Shown: in pieces, positions 35,210 through 46,148 of the stretch
Layout: each line of letters opens with the position of its first letter
Position numbering within the stretch: the stretch's first letter is position 1
Assembly: GCA_950022295.1 (NCBI GenBank)
Contig: OX465597.1
Coordinates: 62,235,016 to 62,299,015 of the forward strand
Direction of reading: 5' to 3'
DNA: 64,000 nucleotides
DNA from: Bromus sterilis
Taxonomy: Eukaryota; Streptophyta; Magnoliopsida; Poales; Poaceae
The notes under the pieces: model-generated
Told to the model about the DNA's origin: nothing
Database searches by the model: none
Seen by the model: the letters and a program-made list of their open reading frames with translations, nothing else
Position numbers and translations under genes: made by a program

Positions 35210-36845
35210 TGATACGTCTCAAACGTATCGATAATTTTTTGCTCGCTCCATGCATGTTTTGTGTGATATTGCTATGATCTAGATACACTTTCATACACTT
35301 TGGATCATATTTGGACTAACCTACTAACTCAGTGCACCCCAGTGCCAGTTTCTGTTTTCTGCTATTTTTCTATTTCAGTTTTCCCCTATATAAAAAATGC
35401 TCCAAAAATCCAGGAAAAAACAGATAAAAAATCAGCATGTCGGAAGCCCCCAGAAGCCCAAAGGAGGGCCAGGGGGCCACCACCAGGCGCCCAGGGGGGA
35501 TCCTGGACCCCTGGTGGCCCCCCTGGCTGCCCCCCTTCGCCTATTTATTCTCTGTCACGGGAAACTTCCGAAGACAGAACCCTATTTCGCACTCTCGCCT
35601 CTGTTCCGCCGCTGCCGCACTTCCAAGATCGGGAGCACCGTCAGGACCCTTCCCGGCACCCTGCCGGAGGGAGGATCGACCTCTGGGAGATTCTCCTCCA
35701 CCATGGACGCTTCCCGGATGTGCAGTGAGTAGTCTACCTTGGACCTTGGTCCGTGATCAGTAGCTATGTGATGTTCTCCTCCCCTCTTTGTTCTTCATGG
35801 TTTAGACCTTGTGAGCTGTCCTACATGATTGAGGCACATATGTATTTCTTCTGTTGTTGCTATGCTGAGTTTGATGGGATCTGATGGATTATGAGATTAT
35901 GTTCAGATAGTGATAGAGTGATATCTTCGGTTTTGATCACTTATATTTTTGTTCCTAAGTAATTCTTGCATGTTCTCCGATGCTGTTTATTGCTTTGGCC
36001 AAGTGGTAGGTAGTAACTCCAAGAGGGAACGTTATGCTCAGTTGTGGGTACATGCCCCCTGATGACACGCTTGAGTGATAGAAACATGAGTCTAGGGGAT
36101 GTGTTGTGGCCACAAGGGGGAAAACAACGGTGCTTGTAACCGCGGTTGCATGGATTTTTTACTTTACGAAAAGTTCTTTTTAATGTGGTTGTTTGTTGCT
36201 TTGGGTTTACACTTTGGGTGGGGCTCGCAACTTAATACCAGCGAGATGTTTTGGATAGATATCTCAAGGTGGATGATTAGTAGTAGATGCAGTTGGATTT
36301 TGGTCTACTTATTTTGGCGTACTGCCCATGCTTATGAGCCTCTTCCTTTCTTTTGTAGCATAGTTAGCATTGCGGTGCGTTTATAATCGTGTCAATTTCC
36401 CATCTGTAATATGTTTACCTCGCATAGCAGTTTTATCGTCTTTTGGGAGAGAGACATCACTAGTGAACATCACGGGACCCGGTCCATATTCCCATCACTA
36501 TTTACAAGCTTATTTCCTTTTCCGTATTTCCTTTCAGTTGCTATCATTATCATTACCCCTTGTGTGTTTGACGCTTTGTGAATAAAAAGACCGGAGAGAT
36601 TGACAACCTCTCTGAACTTCGTTGGGAGCAAAGTTAATTTTATTGTGTGCAGGTCCAGGTCAAGGAAGCAATGTTTGTCGTAAACGGAGTCATTGCTTTC
36701 TTTCCACCTACTTATCATCGCCGGAGTCCTACGGGAGACAAACCCTATCCTCTACATAGGGGAAATTTGATGCTATCCTACATCTCACCTTCCACTTGGG
36801 GTAACCAACGAAGGGAGAGAAGCCATTACCACTTCCACGCCATCA
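35210..36845 (+). repeat. A2 3' LTR
   Basis: Complete, 1636 bp, from TGATACGTCTCAAACGTATC to GCCATCA. It is the only full-length A LTR here and shows what the truncated copies lack. A weak TATA-like CTATTTATT lies near 35540. Confidence 0.9.
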
Positions 36846-37402
36846 GCGCCACCACCTTCTTCTTCTCAACTCTTGATGGAGCCCTTGGTTACTAAACATG
36901 AACCTTCTTTGTACGACCCTGCAAAGTGGTAATGCCCGGGCCACACAATTGACGAACATGTCCATCCTGGCCTTTGTGCACACGCATGGCTACGCCAACA
37001 AAACGTCGCAGAGTTGCTCTAACAAAACGGCGGTCGTTGAACCTCGTCTCCATATGCACCGAGTCACGAACATCACCACTATCATCGGTTTGAACACCTT
37101 TGTCAACACTGAAAGTGTATCACATGTTGTAATTTCCTTCCTTTCATCAATAAGAGGCTCGACTTCAACCGGTTTGTCACCAATAAGTAAAAATGGCTTG
37201 TCATCTACAGGCATGGCTGAATTAGTTTCAGTACTGACGCTCCTAGCATCATGCTCCTCAGGCTACAACTTAGCTAAACTTGGTTGTGGTTTAGCCTTTT
37301 GCAACTTCTCCTTACGAACCACGAGCACCACATCGGACTTGATATGATCATCTCCCGTAGGCTTAAAAGTCCGATGTTTGCCATCATGCATAAAAGAATA
37401 TG
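36846..37402 (-). pseudogene. H: fragment of Gypsy pol
   Basis: Minus-strand YSFMHDGKHRTFKP near 37400-37340, followed by a basic stretch, resembles the linker between protease and RT in plant Gypsy pol. A stop follows near 37275, and the next open piece is 36990-37214. It is bounded by the A2 LTR on one side and by D's LTR on the other, so both inserted into or beside it. The assignment rests on a short resemblance. Confidence 0.4.
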
Positions 37403-37850
37403 TGACGAGGGGGTGACCCCACGACTCCTGCGTGTGAGGATACCTGGTGTGTATGAAGACAGAAGGCCCGCTGGAAAGCTTCGGTAGGCCCGCGACTGGC
37501 TCGCTCAAGGCACCGACGTAGGAGTCCACGACTGATATGGAAGGCACGACTTGGCGCGCAAGGCAAGATTAGGATTAGGAAACTATCTCTGTAATCTAGT
37601 ACGGACTCCCCGAGACCTAGCCTAGTATATAAAGGTTGGGAGGGGAGACGTCTTGATCATCGAATACCCAATATACTCTCCTGGCCTTGCAAGAACTTTC
37701 CTTGGCCTCCCTTGTAATCGCCCCCCCACGCAATAATATCGAGCAAGAAGTGCTTCTCCTGTTAGCCGACGAGTATCGCCCAACCTGTTCCTTCTCTATG
37801 ACTAACCCAGGGTCTCTGACCATGGGATTTGCCGAGGCTGATCCTCATCA
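37403..37850 (+). repeat. D 5' LTR
   Basis: 448 bp from TGACGAGGGGG to CCTCATCA. The first 241 bases recur at 63760-64000. Confidence 0.92.
37626..37635 (+). promoter_or_regulatory. D LTR TATA box
   Basis: TATATAAAGG in the 5' LTR, kept in the 3' LTR near 63983. Transcription would start about 30 bases downstream. Confidence 0.75.
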
Positions 37851-37852
37851 AT

Positions 37853-37870
37853 TGGCGCCATCTGTGGGAA
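37853..37870 (+). other. D primer binding site
   Basis: TGGCGCCATCTGTGGGAA, 2 bases after the LTR end. It has the TGGCGCC start common in plant Gypsy elements; the tRNA is not assigned. Confidence 0.75.
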
Positions 37871-38540
37871 CTACACAGGTTGGAATCACGATCTCGGCGG
37901 TCCCACCTTCAGCAAATCATGACTCGAGGGCTAGAGCCAGACCTAACCCGCTCGAGGAGTTCAAGATCACCACAAGCATCTTCATCGCCCCACCAAGATC
38001 ACTTAGCCTGCTGCCGAATCAAGCCCAGCATCTCGACGACTGCCAGATCCACCGCCGACGGAAAAGAACTTGACGACCCAGAAGACAGATGCGAGGACTC
38101 TACATGGGAATTCCACTCGAAGAGTCGCAGCGCGTGACAGAAGACTCGCCAACCACTCGACGACCCGACTCCCGGCGCACGACAAGACAGTGACTCTGAA
38201 ACCCAGACCGGCGAGTACTACGACCCAGATCGAAGACCAGATGAATTCGCCAACTTCATCCAGAACCAGTCGCTCCACGATGGGATAGAGCTCGACCCAA
38301 GATTCCACAACCGAACAGAAGACCATTCGCAGATGTTCCAAGTCTCAAGGAGAAGAAGGCACGCTGGCTCCATTAAGCTCACAGCCAGAGAGAAACTGGA
38401 AGGACCTTGCACGATCCACTGTTTCGAAGACGGGTGGGGATGCCTCAAAGCAAGCCACACCCTAGGAGATTGCTGTCTATTCACCGAACTCTCCAACAGC
38501 CACAAGGAGGAAAAGCACCGTGAAGCCAAGCGCACCTGAA
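37871..38540 (+). pseudogene. D gag remnant
   Basis: Only about 670 bases separate the primer site from the end of gag, much less than the 1.5 kb or more usual in the lineage, so most of gag including its core seems deleted. The frame 38333-38539 holds EGPCTIHCFEDG, then HTLGDCCLFTEL, matching the Cys/His segment at the end of Tat gag, followed by a basic Lys/Glu tail. Confidence 0.6.
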
Positions 38541-38605
38541 GAAGCGCACAGTCACCAGCACAAAGTATAGAAAGGAAATAGCCCACGTCCCATGGACGAA
38601 TCTGC

Positions 38606-39443
38606 ATGATCCAAGAAGGAAGACCCTCAAAATCAAAGGAGGACGCTTACACCATGCAGGCCCGAGCAGCCGAGGGCCTAAAGATAGCAGAAATCTACCA
38701 ACTGTGTGGCGTCGAGACCAACATCACCTTCTCTCAGAGCGACCACCCGCCCGCAGTCCCAAGGCCGGGGCACGCACCCCTGGTCCTTGAAGCCCAGATC
38801 AGAGGTTACGACATGGACAGAGTCTTCATGGATGGAGGCATCAGCCTAAACATAATCTTCGCGATCCCACGATCCCACGATGCCAATCCCACGATCAGTT
38901 TGGAAGAAGTCAAGCACCAAAATATATGGCGTAGTTCCAGGTGAAGCAGCCGCCTCCATCGGAACAATCGAGCTCGATGTCATCTTCGGCAACAAGCGCA
39001 ACTTCGCAAGACAAGTCCTCGAGTTCGAAGTGCTCGACTGGTAGTCGCAGTACCACGCCATACTCGGGCGACCAGCGTTTTCCCAATTCATGGCGGTTCC
39101 GCACTATGCATATCTCAAACTCAAGATGCCAGGACCCGCAGGAGTCATCACAATCAATGGAAGCTTCACCAAATTGGATCAGTGCGATCGCGACTTCCAC
39201 AAAGTCTCTGACACGTTCGGAGCCCAACAACAACTCGAAGAAATAGCCATGGTGACGGATAAAAGCATTTTTCCACTGGCGAGCCGAAGCGAGTCAAAAG
39301 AATTCAACCGCGATTTCAGCGTCGACAGCGACACAATCACCCACCAAGTTCACCCAACAGACCTAGAGAAGACGGTCTGTGTATACGCCCACCTCCCAGA
39401 AGAACAAGCAACCGCCCTCATAACCTTCCTTCGCGAAGAGTGA
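38606..39443 (+). pseudogene. D pol: protease
   Basis: APLVLEAQIRGYDMDRVFMD and the active-site DGGISLNIIFA identify a Tat-type aspartic protease in which the usual motif is DGGSS. Frame changes occur near 38890-38940, and a TAG stop lies at 39042-39044, probably from CAG. The second piece (39090-39443) covers HYAYLKLKMPGP and the linker to RT. Confidence 0.8.
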
Positions 39444-40140
39444 AAATCTTTGCCTGGTGCCCAGCCGACATGCCCAGAATACCGCGAGAATTTGCAGAAC
39501 ACGCGCTCCACATCAAGCCAAACACCAAGCCAGTAAAGCAGGCGCTGCGACGATTCTCAGAACCCAAGCGCAGAGCAATCGGAGAAGAAATCAACCAACT
39601 ACTCGACGCACAGTTCATCCGGGAGACGAAGAAAGCAACCTGGATTGCAAACCCAGTCCTTGTCCCTAAAAAAGACACTGATGTACTGAGGATGTGTGTC
39701 GAGTACGGGCATGTCAACAAGCACTGCACGAAAGACCACTTCCCCTGCCAAGAATCGACCAGATAATCGACTCCACAGCAGGACGCGACCTCCTATCCTT
39801 CCTCGATGCATACTCAGGATACAATCAGATCAGGATGAAGGAAGAAGACGAAGAGCACACCTCGTTCATCACCCCCTACGGCGTGTTCTGCTACCAAACA
39901 ATGCCCTTTGGTCGAAGAAAATCCGGAGCCACGTACCAACGAATGATGCAAGCATTCCTGAGAGGCCAAATTGGCAGAAACGTCCAGGTCTACGTAGACG
40001 ACATTGTCATCAAAACCTACAGCACAAACACGCTACTCGACGACCTCCGTGAAACATTCGCGGCCCTTAACAAGTACAGAATCAAGCTCAACCCAAAAAA
40101 GTGCGTGTTCGGCGTCCCAGCCGGAAAACTACTCGGGTAA
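39440..40140 (+). pseudogene. D pol: reverse transcriptase
   Basis: Begins with the WCPADMPRIP linker, then RRFSEPKRRAIGEEI, the NPVLVPKK segment, LLSFLDAYSGYNQIRM, TSFITPYGVFCYQTMPFG and the catalytic YVDDIVIKT. A frameshift near 39740 splits it (pieces 39440-39766 and 39694-40140). It ends with a TAA at 40138-40140 inside the thumb region, after which the same frame continues. Confidence 0.92.
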
Positions 40141-41502
40141 ATGGTCTCCGCCCGAGGAATCAAAGCAAACCCCGAAAAGGTCCAAGAAACCGCCAAGATG
40201 CAAAAGCCAACCAACATTAAAGGCGTGCAGCAACTCACAGGAAGACTCGCAGCATTGAGCCATTTCATCAGCAGGCTAGGAGAAAGGACTTTGCCATTCT
40301 ACCAACTGCTCAGAAAAGGAGAAAAAATCGCGTGGACCGAGGAAGCCCGCAATGCATTCGCAGACCTAAAGAAAACCCTCTCGACTCCACCAATCTTGGC
40401 AGTGCCCAAAGAACGGGAGAAACTGTACCTCTACATAGCAGCGCACAGCAGCGTAGTCAGCATGGCGCTCGTCGTCGATCTCACAGAAAAAGGCAAAATC
40501 CAGAGCATACAAAGACCAATCTACTACCTAAGCATGCTTCTCACAAAGCCCCAGCAACGGTATCCGCACTACCAGAAGCTCCTGCTCGCCATCATCATGA
40601 CCTCAAGGAAAGTATCGCACTACTTTGACGAACACCCCATCACAATCGTGAGCAGTGCACCACTCGCGGACATCCTCAACAACCCCGGAGCGACCGGCCG
40701 AGTCGCTGAGTGGAACATCGAGCTCAGCCCGCGAGATCTGCAGTTCAAACACCCAACAGTAATCAAAGCCCAAGTACTCCGAGACTTCCTGGTCGAGTGG
40801 ACAGATGTCCAAACACCAGGCCCCCCAGATCTGTCCAACTCATGGACGATGTTCTTCGACGGGTCCAAAAGACAGCAAGGAGCTGGAGCAGGCGTCGTAC
40901 TAGTCTCCCCCAAAGGAACGAAGCTCAAATACGTCCTCCAGATCAACTTCAGCAATGCCTCCAACAATGAAGCAGAATACGAAGCACTACTCCACGGCAT
41001 GCGCATGGCAAAAACTTGCGGCGCCACTCGCCTCTCGATCTACGGCGACTCCAACCTCGTCGTCCAGCAGGCGATGAGAGACTGTAACGCAGTCGCAGAC
41101 AACATGATGGCCTACCATAAGCTCTACAACACACTAGAGGGAGGATTCGACGGCTGCGAACTCAACTACTTCTCCAGAGAAAATAACACAGAAGCCGATG
41201 AACTTGCGAACATCGGATCGACTAGAGGACCAATACCACCAGGCTTTTTCCTCGAGAGCATCAACCAGAGATCAATCAAAGTAAAGCCAGTGGCGCCCGA
41301 GGCAGTCGCGGAGGCCGATGACACAAATGAACCAGCGCAGGTGGCGGCAGCGAGCACAGCCGACGACACAAGCAGCCAAGCAACCGAAGTCGCAGAGCCA
41401 GCCGCACTCGAAGACCCAGCCTGGGAAAAACCATTCCTTCGATTCCTAATCGAAGGCACCCTACCACAAGACGTTGCAGAATCCCGACGCATCAGTCGAT
41501 GA
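40141..41502 (+). pseudogene. D pol: RNase H plus second (archaeal-type) RNase H
   Basis: A 453-codon frame. Residues about 1-200 cover the RT end and the Ty3/Gypsy RNase H (AWTEEARNAFADLKK, KLYLYIAAHSSVVSMALV, then the YQKLLLAIIMTSRKVSHYF segment). Residues about 235-365 form a second RNase H: SWTMFFDGSKRQQGAGAGVV, NNEAEYEALLHGM, YGDSNLVVQQ and ENNTEADELAN, with the four acidic residues visible. It ends in an Ala/Glu/Pro-rich linker. The TGA at 41500-41502 replaces an expected Arg codon (CGA); integrase sequence follows in frame. Confidence 0.92.
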
Positions 41503-41799
41503 TCCAAAGCATTCACAGTAATCAACAGACAGCTCTACAAGCGCATCATCTCTCAGGTCCTCCAAAAGTTTATCGATGAAGAAGACGGCAAAGCCCTACT
41601 GCTCGAGATTCACGAAGACACCTGTGGGCATCACGCGAGAAGTCGCGCACTCATGGCCAATTCTTTTCGAGCAGGTTTCCATAGGCCGACCGCCATGAGA
41701 AATGCGGAAGATATCATAAGGCGTTGCATCGCCTGCCAGAACTTTTCCAGCAGGCCACACGCCCCAGCATCAGAACTCAAAACTATACCGCTTTCCTGG
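41503..41799 (+). pseudogene. D pol: integrase, zinc-binding part
   Basis: Continues in frame from the previous entry: HEDTCGHHARSRALMA and RRCIACQNFSSRPH give the H-H-C-C zinc-binding residues. B is inserted after 41799, with target duplication CCTGG at 41795-41799 and 61224-61228. The integrase core resumes at 61224. Confidence 0.88.
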
Positions 41800-43406
41800 T
41801 GATGTCTACGCACGCTTCTATTCTTGTATACTATGTTGGGCCTCCAAGCGCAGAGGTTTGTAGGACAGCAGCAATTTCCCTCAAGTGGATGACCTAAGGT
41901 TTATCGAACTCAGGGAAGTAGAGGTTGAAGATGGTCTCTCTCAAGCAACCCTGCAATTAAGATACAAGAAGTCTCTTGTGTCCCCAACACAGCTAATACA
42001 ACTAGGAGTTGTATAGGTGCACTAGTTCGGCGAAGAGATGGTAAAATATGGGTGATAGGTGTGGTAAAACGAAGTAATATAAATCTGTAATAAAAAGTGC
42101 AGCAAAGAAACAAGTGGTAAACGTGAGCACAAACGGTATTGCAATGGTGGAAACAAGGCCTAGGCTCATACTTTCACTAGTGGCAACTCCTAACAACATT
42201 AACATAGTCTAATCACATGATATTTCCCATAAAACATACAATGGAGACGCACTCGGAGGTCATTCCTTTGTGGTCAAGAGAGGATGAGAATTATGTAGGG
42301 CTACAAAAGCACACCTCAAAGTTCGTAGTTCTCAATCTATGGATTTCCCAATGTCACCGCGGCCATCCAAAGAGAGTACCACAATCACCACAACATATCT
42401 AAAGAATAGTCAAAGACAAGCACCAAGAGACTCTCAATCTTCAATCCACACACAAAAGAGGAAATCACTCATGAAAATATTCTTCTAACCCGTGTCCAAT
42501 AGACCGCTGTCACCATGGTCTCGGGAATTATATTAGATAAGATCAAGTGAGTACATCAACTCCAATACATAGAAGAAGGGGAAACATCATGGGATCACCC
42601 TAGATTAACATAGCCAATGATCACAAGAAAGATCACATCATGGGAAAGAGAGAGAAACCACATATATCAAGATACAAGCCTTAGCCCCGAGGGGAACTAC
42701 TCACACATGGACATGGTGAGAGGGAGAGTTGTTGATGGAGAGATGCAGCCCGGAGGAGATGAAGGAGACGGCGACGGCGGCCACGGTGGCGGCGGCGCCC
42801 ACAGCCACGGCCACGGCGGCGGCCACGGCCCTTGGGGGCAGCGGCCCTTTGCCCCTTCTTCTTCCTTGGAGATGGTGCTGCTGTGGAGATTGATCTCCCC
42901 CTCAAGACGGCTGCCAAGGGGGAGGAAATTTTGTGGTGCACTTTGACCTAGGTTTCCTCTCTTTATATAGACCCTCGGCTTCCCGTCATCCAGATTACCT
43001 CTTCTGTATTTCGGGGTTTCGGGAAGCGTCCGAACTCCGATTGGGCCGAATTTTATGTCTAAATCCACCGAAAAATATTCCCTACAACTTTTGTAGTTTT
43101 AAGTTTTTCCGTTTGAGGCCGTCTTCTAGCGTTTACGAGGCAATCTTTAAAACCTGTCTGGTGGGGACAGATTTCGGAAGAGTTAGAGTCCAACTCCTAC
43201 AAGGCTCCTTTTTGTGATTTTTCCTTTATCCAAGTAATTCCTACACATAAAGTAAAAAAACAAGAACTTGTGCACTCTTGCAACCATTAATAGGTTAGTT
43301 CCAAAATATGTTATAAAAAGATATGAAAGTGTATCAAAAGCATAGCAATATCACATAAAACATGCATGGAGCAAACAGAAATTATAGATACGTTTGGGAC
43401 GTATCA
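41800..43406 (-). repeat. B 3' LTR
   Basis: TGATGTCTACG at 41800 to GACGTATCA at 43406. TATATAAAG lies on the minus strand near 42962-42970. It includes a GGC/CAC-rich stretch near 42765-42840. Partner is 59615-61223. Confidence 0.93.
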
Positions 43407-43420
43407 ACATCCCCAAGCTT
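43407..43420 (-). other. B polypurine tract
   Basis: Minus-strand AAGCTTGGGGATGT beside the 3' LTR start, identical to A1's tract. Confidence 0.75.
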
Positions 43421-46148
43421 AATTCCTGCTCATCCTCGAGTAGGTAAATGCTAACAAGCATAATTTCTGTGTTGACATGCCACACAAACATATAAGGACT
43501 TTTAAGTAAAGCAATCAAAGAATGCAATTCAATTCAAGTCTTAACAAGCAAGAGTCTATATTAGCATTGACACAAGAAACAAAAGAACAAAGGGTGCAAG
43601 AGCTCTCGCTGTCCGTGACTCGAATGTATCCAAATGGTGTTTGCGTGCAAGAAAGGGGATAGGGAATACGAGATGAAAAGGTATTTTTGTTGAGAACTCA
43701 ATCTACTAAAGTTTCACACTCAGTCTTCTTTGGAATCTTATCTTGACTCGTCCCCAGATCACTAGCCAGGTACAAGTCAATTTGATCCACTCCTTTTCGA
43801 TATTTTGAGCACTCATGCAATGGATGAGCGTAAGCACGAGAGTTGACACTTTGGATTGCAAAGAGAGAAATATGGTGGAGGAGGAAGACAAAAAGGGTGA
43901 GAAAGGCTCACATCAATGAGGACAACCATAGGCGAGAGAAGGCTATATGATAGATATGATGTGAGGAGTAGGGATTGCCATGCAACGGATGCACATAAGA
44001 GCTAAGAAAAGCTCTCCAATGGAACTAGTGGGGGTGCATCCAACTTGCTTGCTCAAGAAGACCTAGAGCTCGTTTGAGGAGGCTCATCCTTGGAATATGC
44101 AAGCCAAGTTCTATAGTGTGAAGGTCCCCACATAGCTATATGCATAAATGATCATCTCTATGGAGTACAAGGATATAGAGGGAGTACTAGTGTGGATCTC
44201 TCAAAAGGATAGTAGTGTTGCCCCTTTCTCTCTTTTTTTATTTTTTTTCCTTTTTCTATTTTTGTATTTTTTTTGTGGCCTCAATGGCTCTTTCTATTTA
44301 ACTCTCGTTTGTCCTCTTTGGGATCTTTTATTGTGTCCACTTTGGGATCTCTTGCTCACTTAAGGGCAACACTCTATTTTACAAGAAGGTAAAGGAGATC
44401 TTTCACACTTTACAAGGTACTCAAAATCATAAAGAAGATGTAGCTATCATGATGTATGCAATGTATGTCGCTGCCAGTGTAGCAGGAACATGTATGACAT
44501 GAAGATCAAGTCATGAAGAGGTGGATGTTGCATGGCAATATATCTCGGAAAGGCTATGGAAATGCCTTGATAGGTAGGTATGGTGGCTGTTTTGAGGAAA
44601 GATATAAAGAGGCTTATGATGACAGAGCATATCGTGCCAAGGGTTTGGATGTACCGGCGAAGGTGGACACCAACTCTCGGAGTGAGAAGAAGGCAATGCA
44701 CGGCACGGGAGAGGCTAGCAAAATATGGGAAGGTGGAAGTGTCAACTTTCAATACTTACATTAGTCCGAAGAACTCATGCACTTATTATCGGTAACTCTC
44801 AATCTAATAAGGAGGTTCAGAAAGAGACAAGTACGCCGAGGAGGAGTGTATGGGGGTTTGGTTATCCTTGCGCATCCTCGACTCATGGTACGTGAGTGTA
44901 CTCTAATATTCGATCCCTCCAAAGATTAGTGATCCATCTAGTAGTTAGAGTTCTCAACTAGTTTTTGTAGGTTTTGAAAATACACACGGATTTCCCAAAA
45001 TACGACACCTATCACTAATAGGCTAGAGCTCTTGACACTAAAAGTTCAAACATTACTCACATCAATACCTCAAAACCATTGCAAGTTACTACTAAAATTA
45101 AATAGCAACCTCAATTACCTACTTTCAAGACAAGACGCAACTCAGTGCAACAACCAACTCTCTTAACAAGATAAACATGAAAAATAAAGAGAGTTCCAGC
45201 AACAAACTAAACAAAAGCCAAGGCTCTTGCTAAAGACAAACTAAAACTAAAACTAAACATGGCAGTAGCTACGAAAAGATAAAGAACACACAACAGCAAA
45301 AAGATAGGCATGAAGAATCCTATGATGTGTTCTAGATTTTGAAAGTGGAGCGTGTTTCTCTCCCACACAAAGTAATACAGGATCTAACTTGTTATGAACA
45401 GCAAGCAAAGCTAAATAAAACTAAAAATAAAACCTAAGAGCGAGACGCTCCAAGCATAGCACATAACGCATGAAGTGATAAAAATATAGTGAGACGAAGG
45501 ACGAACTGATGATTGTTGATGGAGAAGGGGATGCACGGGGGCATCCCCAAGCTTAGATGCTTGAGTCTCCTTGAATATTTATTGGGGATGCATGGGGGCA
45601 TCCCCAAGCTTGAGCGCTTGACACTCCTGGATCTTCTTTCATCATCTTCCATCGCACACTTGAAAACTCCCTTCATACACAACTCATCATAAGCTGATTA
45701 GAGAGGTTAGTACCCTTAATAAATAATTTTTACACTGGATAAAAAGATATTCTTGAAGAGCTACTGTTTCTCAAGATTGCCAAAAGGTTTTTTCAAAGAA
45801 AAAGCAAGCTTAACGTTTGCAAAAGTTAGGAGAGACAAAACGTGGCAGAATCTGTGAAAAACAGAACAGCAGGTAGTAAAGAATTTTTTAGGGGTACTTC
45901 TGCAACTCGAATCAAAAAACTCAGAACATACGCTCGAAAGTCAATTGTATGGAGCACGCTGTCAAAAAAATTCAGATCAAAAAGATGATCTGGTGATTTT
46001 ATCCTAATTTTTTTCGTCCAAGGACAGAATCTGTTTTCTTGACAGCATGTCACAACTTTTGAACTTTCTTGCAATCTGAGGCTAAACTTCGCACAAAGCT
46101 TGAAAATAAAGATACAATGATGTTGCTAAAGTAGTAAAAATCATCAAG
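43421..46148 (-). other. B non-coding internal region
   Basis: About 2.7 kb without a supportable gene, closely matching A1 847-3525. It includes the paired palindromes at 45529-45610 and ends at the TCAAG duplication that marks C's insertion (46144-46148). Confidence 0.75.
45529..45610. repeat. Duplicated polypurine-like palindrome, B
   Basis: Two AAGCTTGGGGATG copies on the minus strand with GGGGATGC...GCATCCCC inverted repeats, equivalent to 2825-2910 in A1. Confidence 0.75.

Larger units (their letters stand above)
25379..36845 (+). mobile_element. A2: non-autonomous Gypsy LTR retrotransposon
   Basis: A copy of the A family in the plus orientation. It has a 5' LTR missing its first 185 or so bases, a primer site, the unknown ORF, a non-coding region split by solo LTR G, a polypurine tract and a complete 3' LTR. 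E's intact right terminus abuts it at 25378/25379, so E probably inserted into this LTR. It is the opposite orientation of A1. No pol genes. Confidence 0.88.

Noticed and set aside
36898..37347. Plus-strand ORF of 149 codons over H
   Set aside because: The minus strand shows a better pol-like reading; the plus frame is low in recognisable motifs.
42617..42946. Gly/His-rich ORF in B's LTR, repeated at 60524-60763
   Set aside because: Made by a GGC/CAC-rich repeat in the LTR; present in both LTRs and open on both strands.
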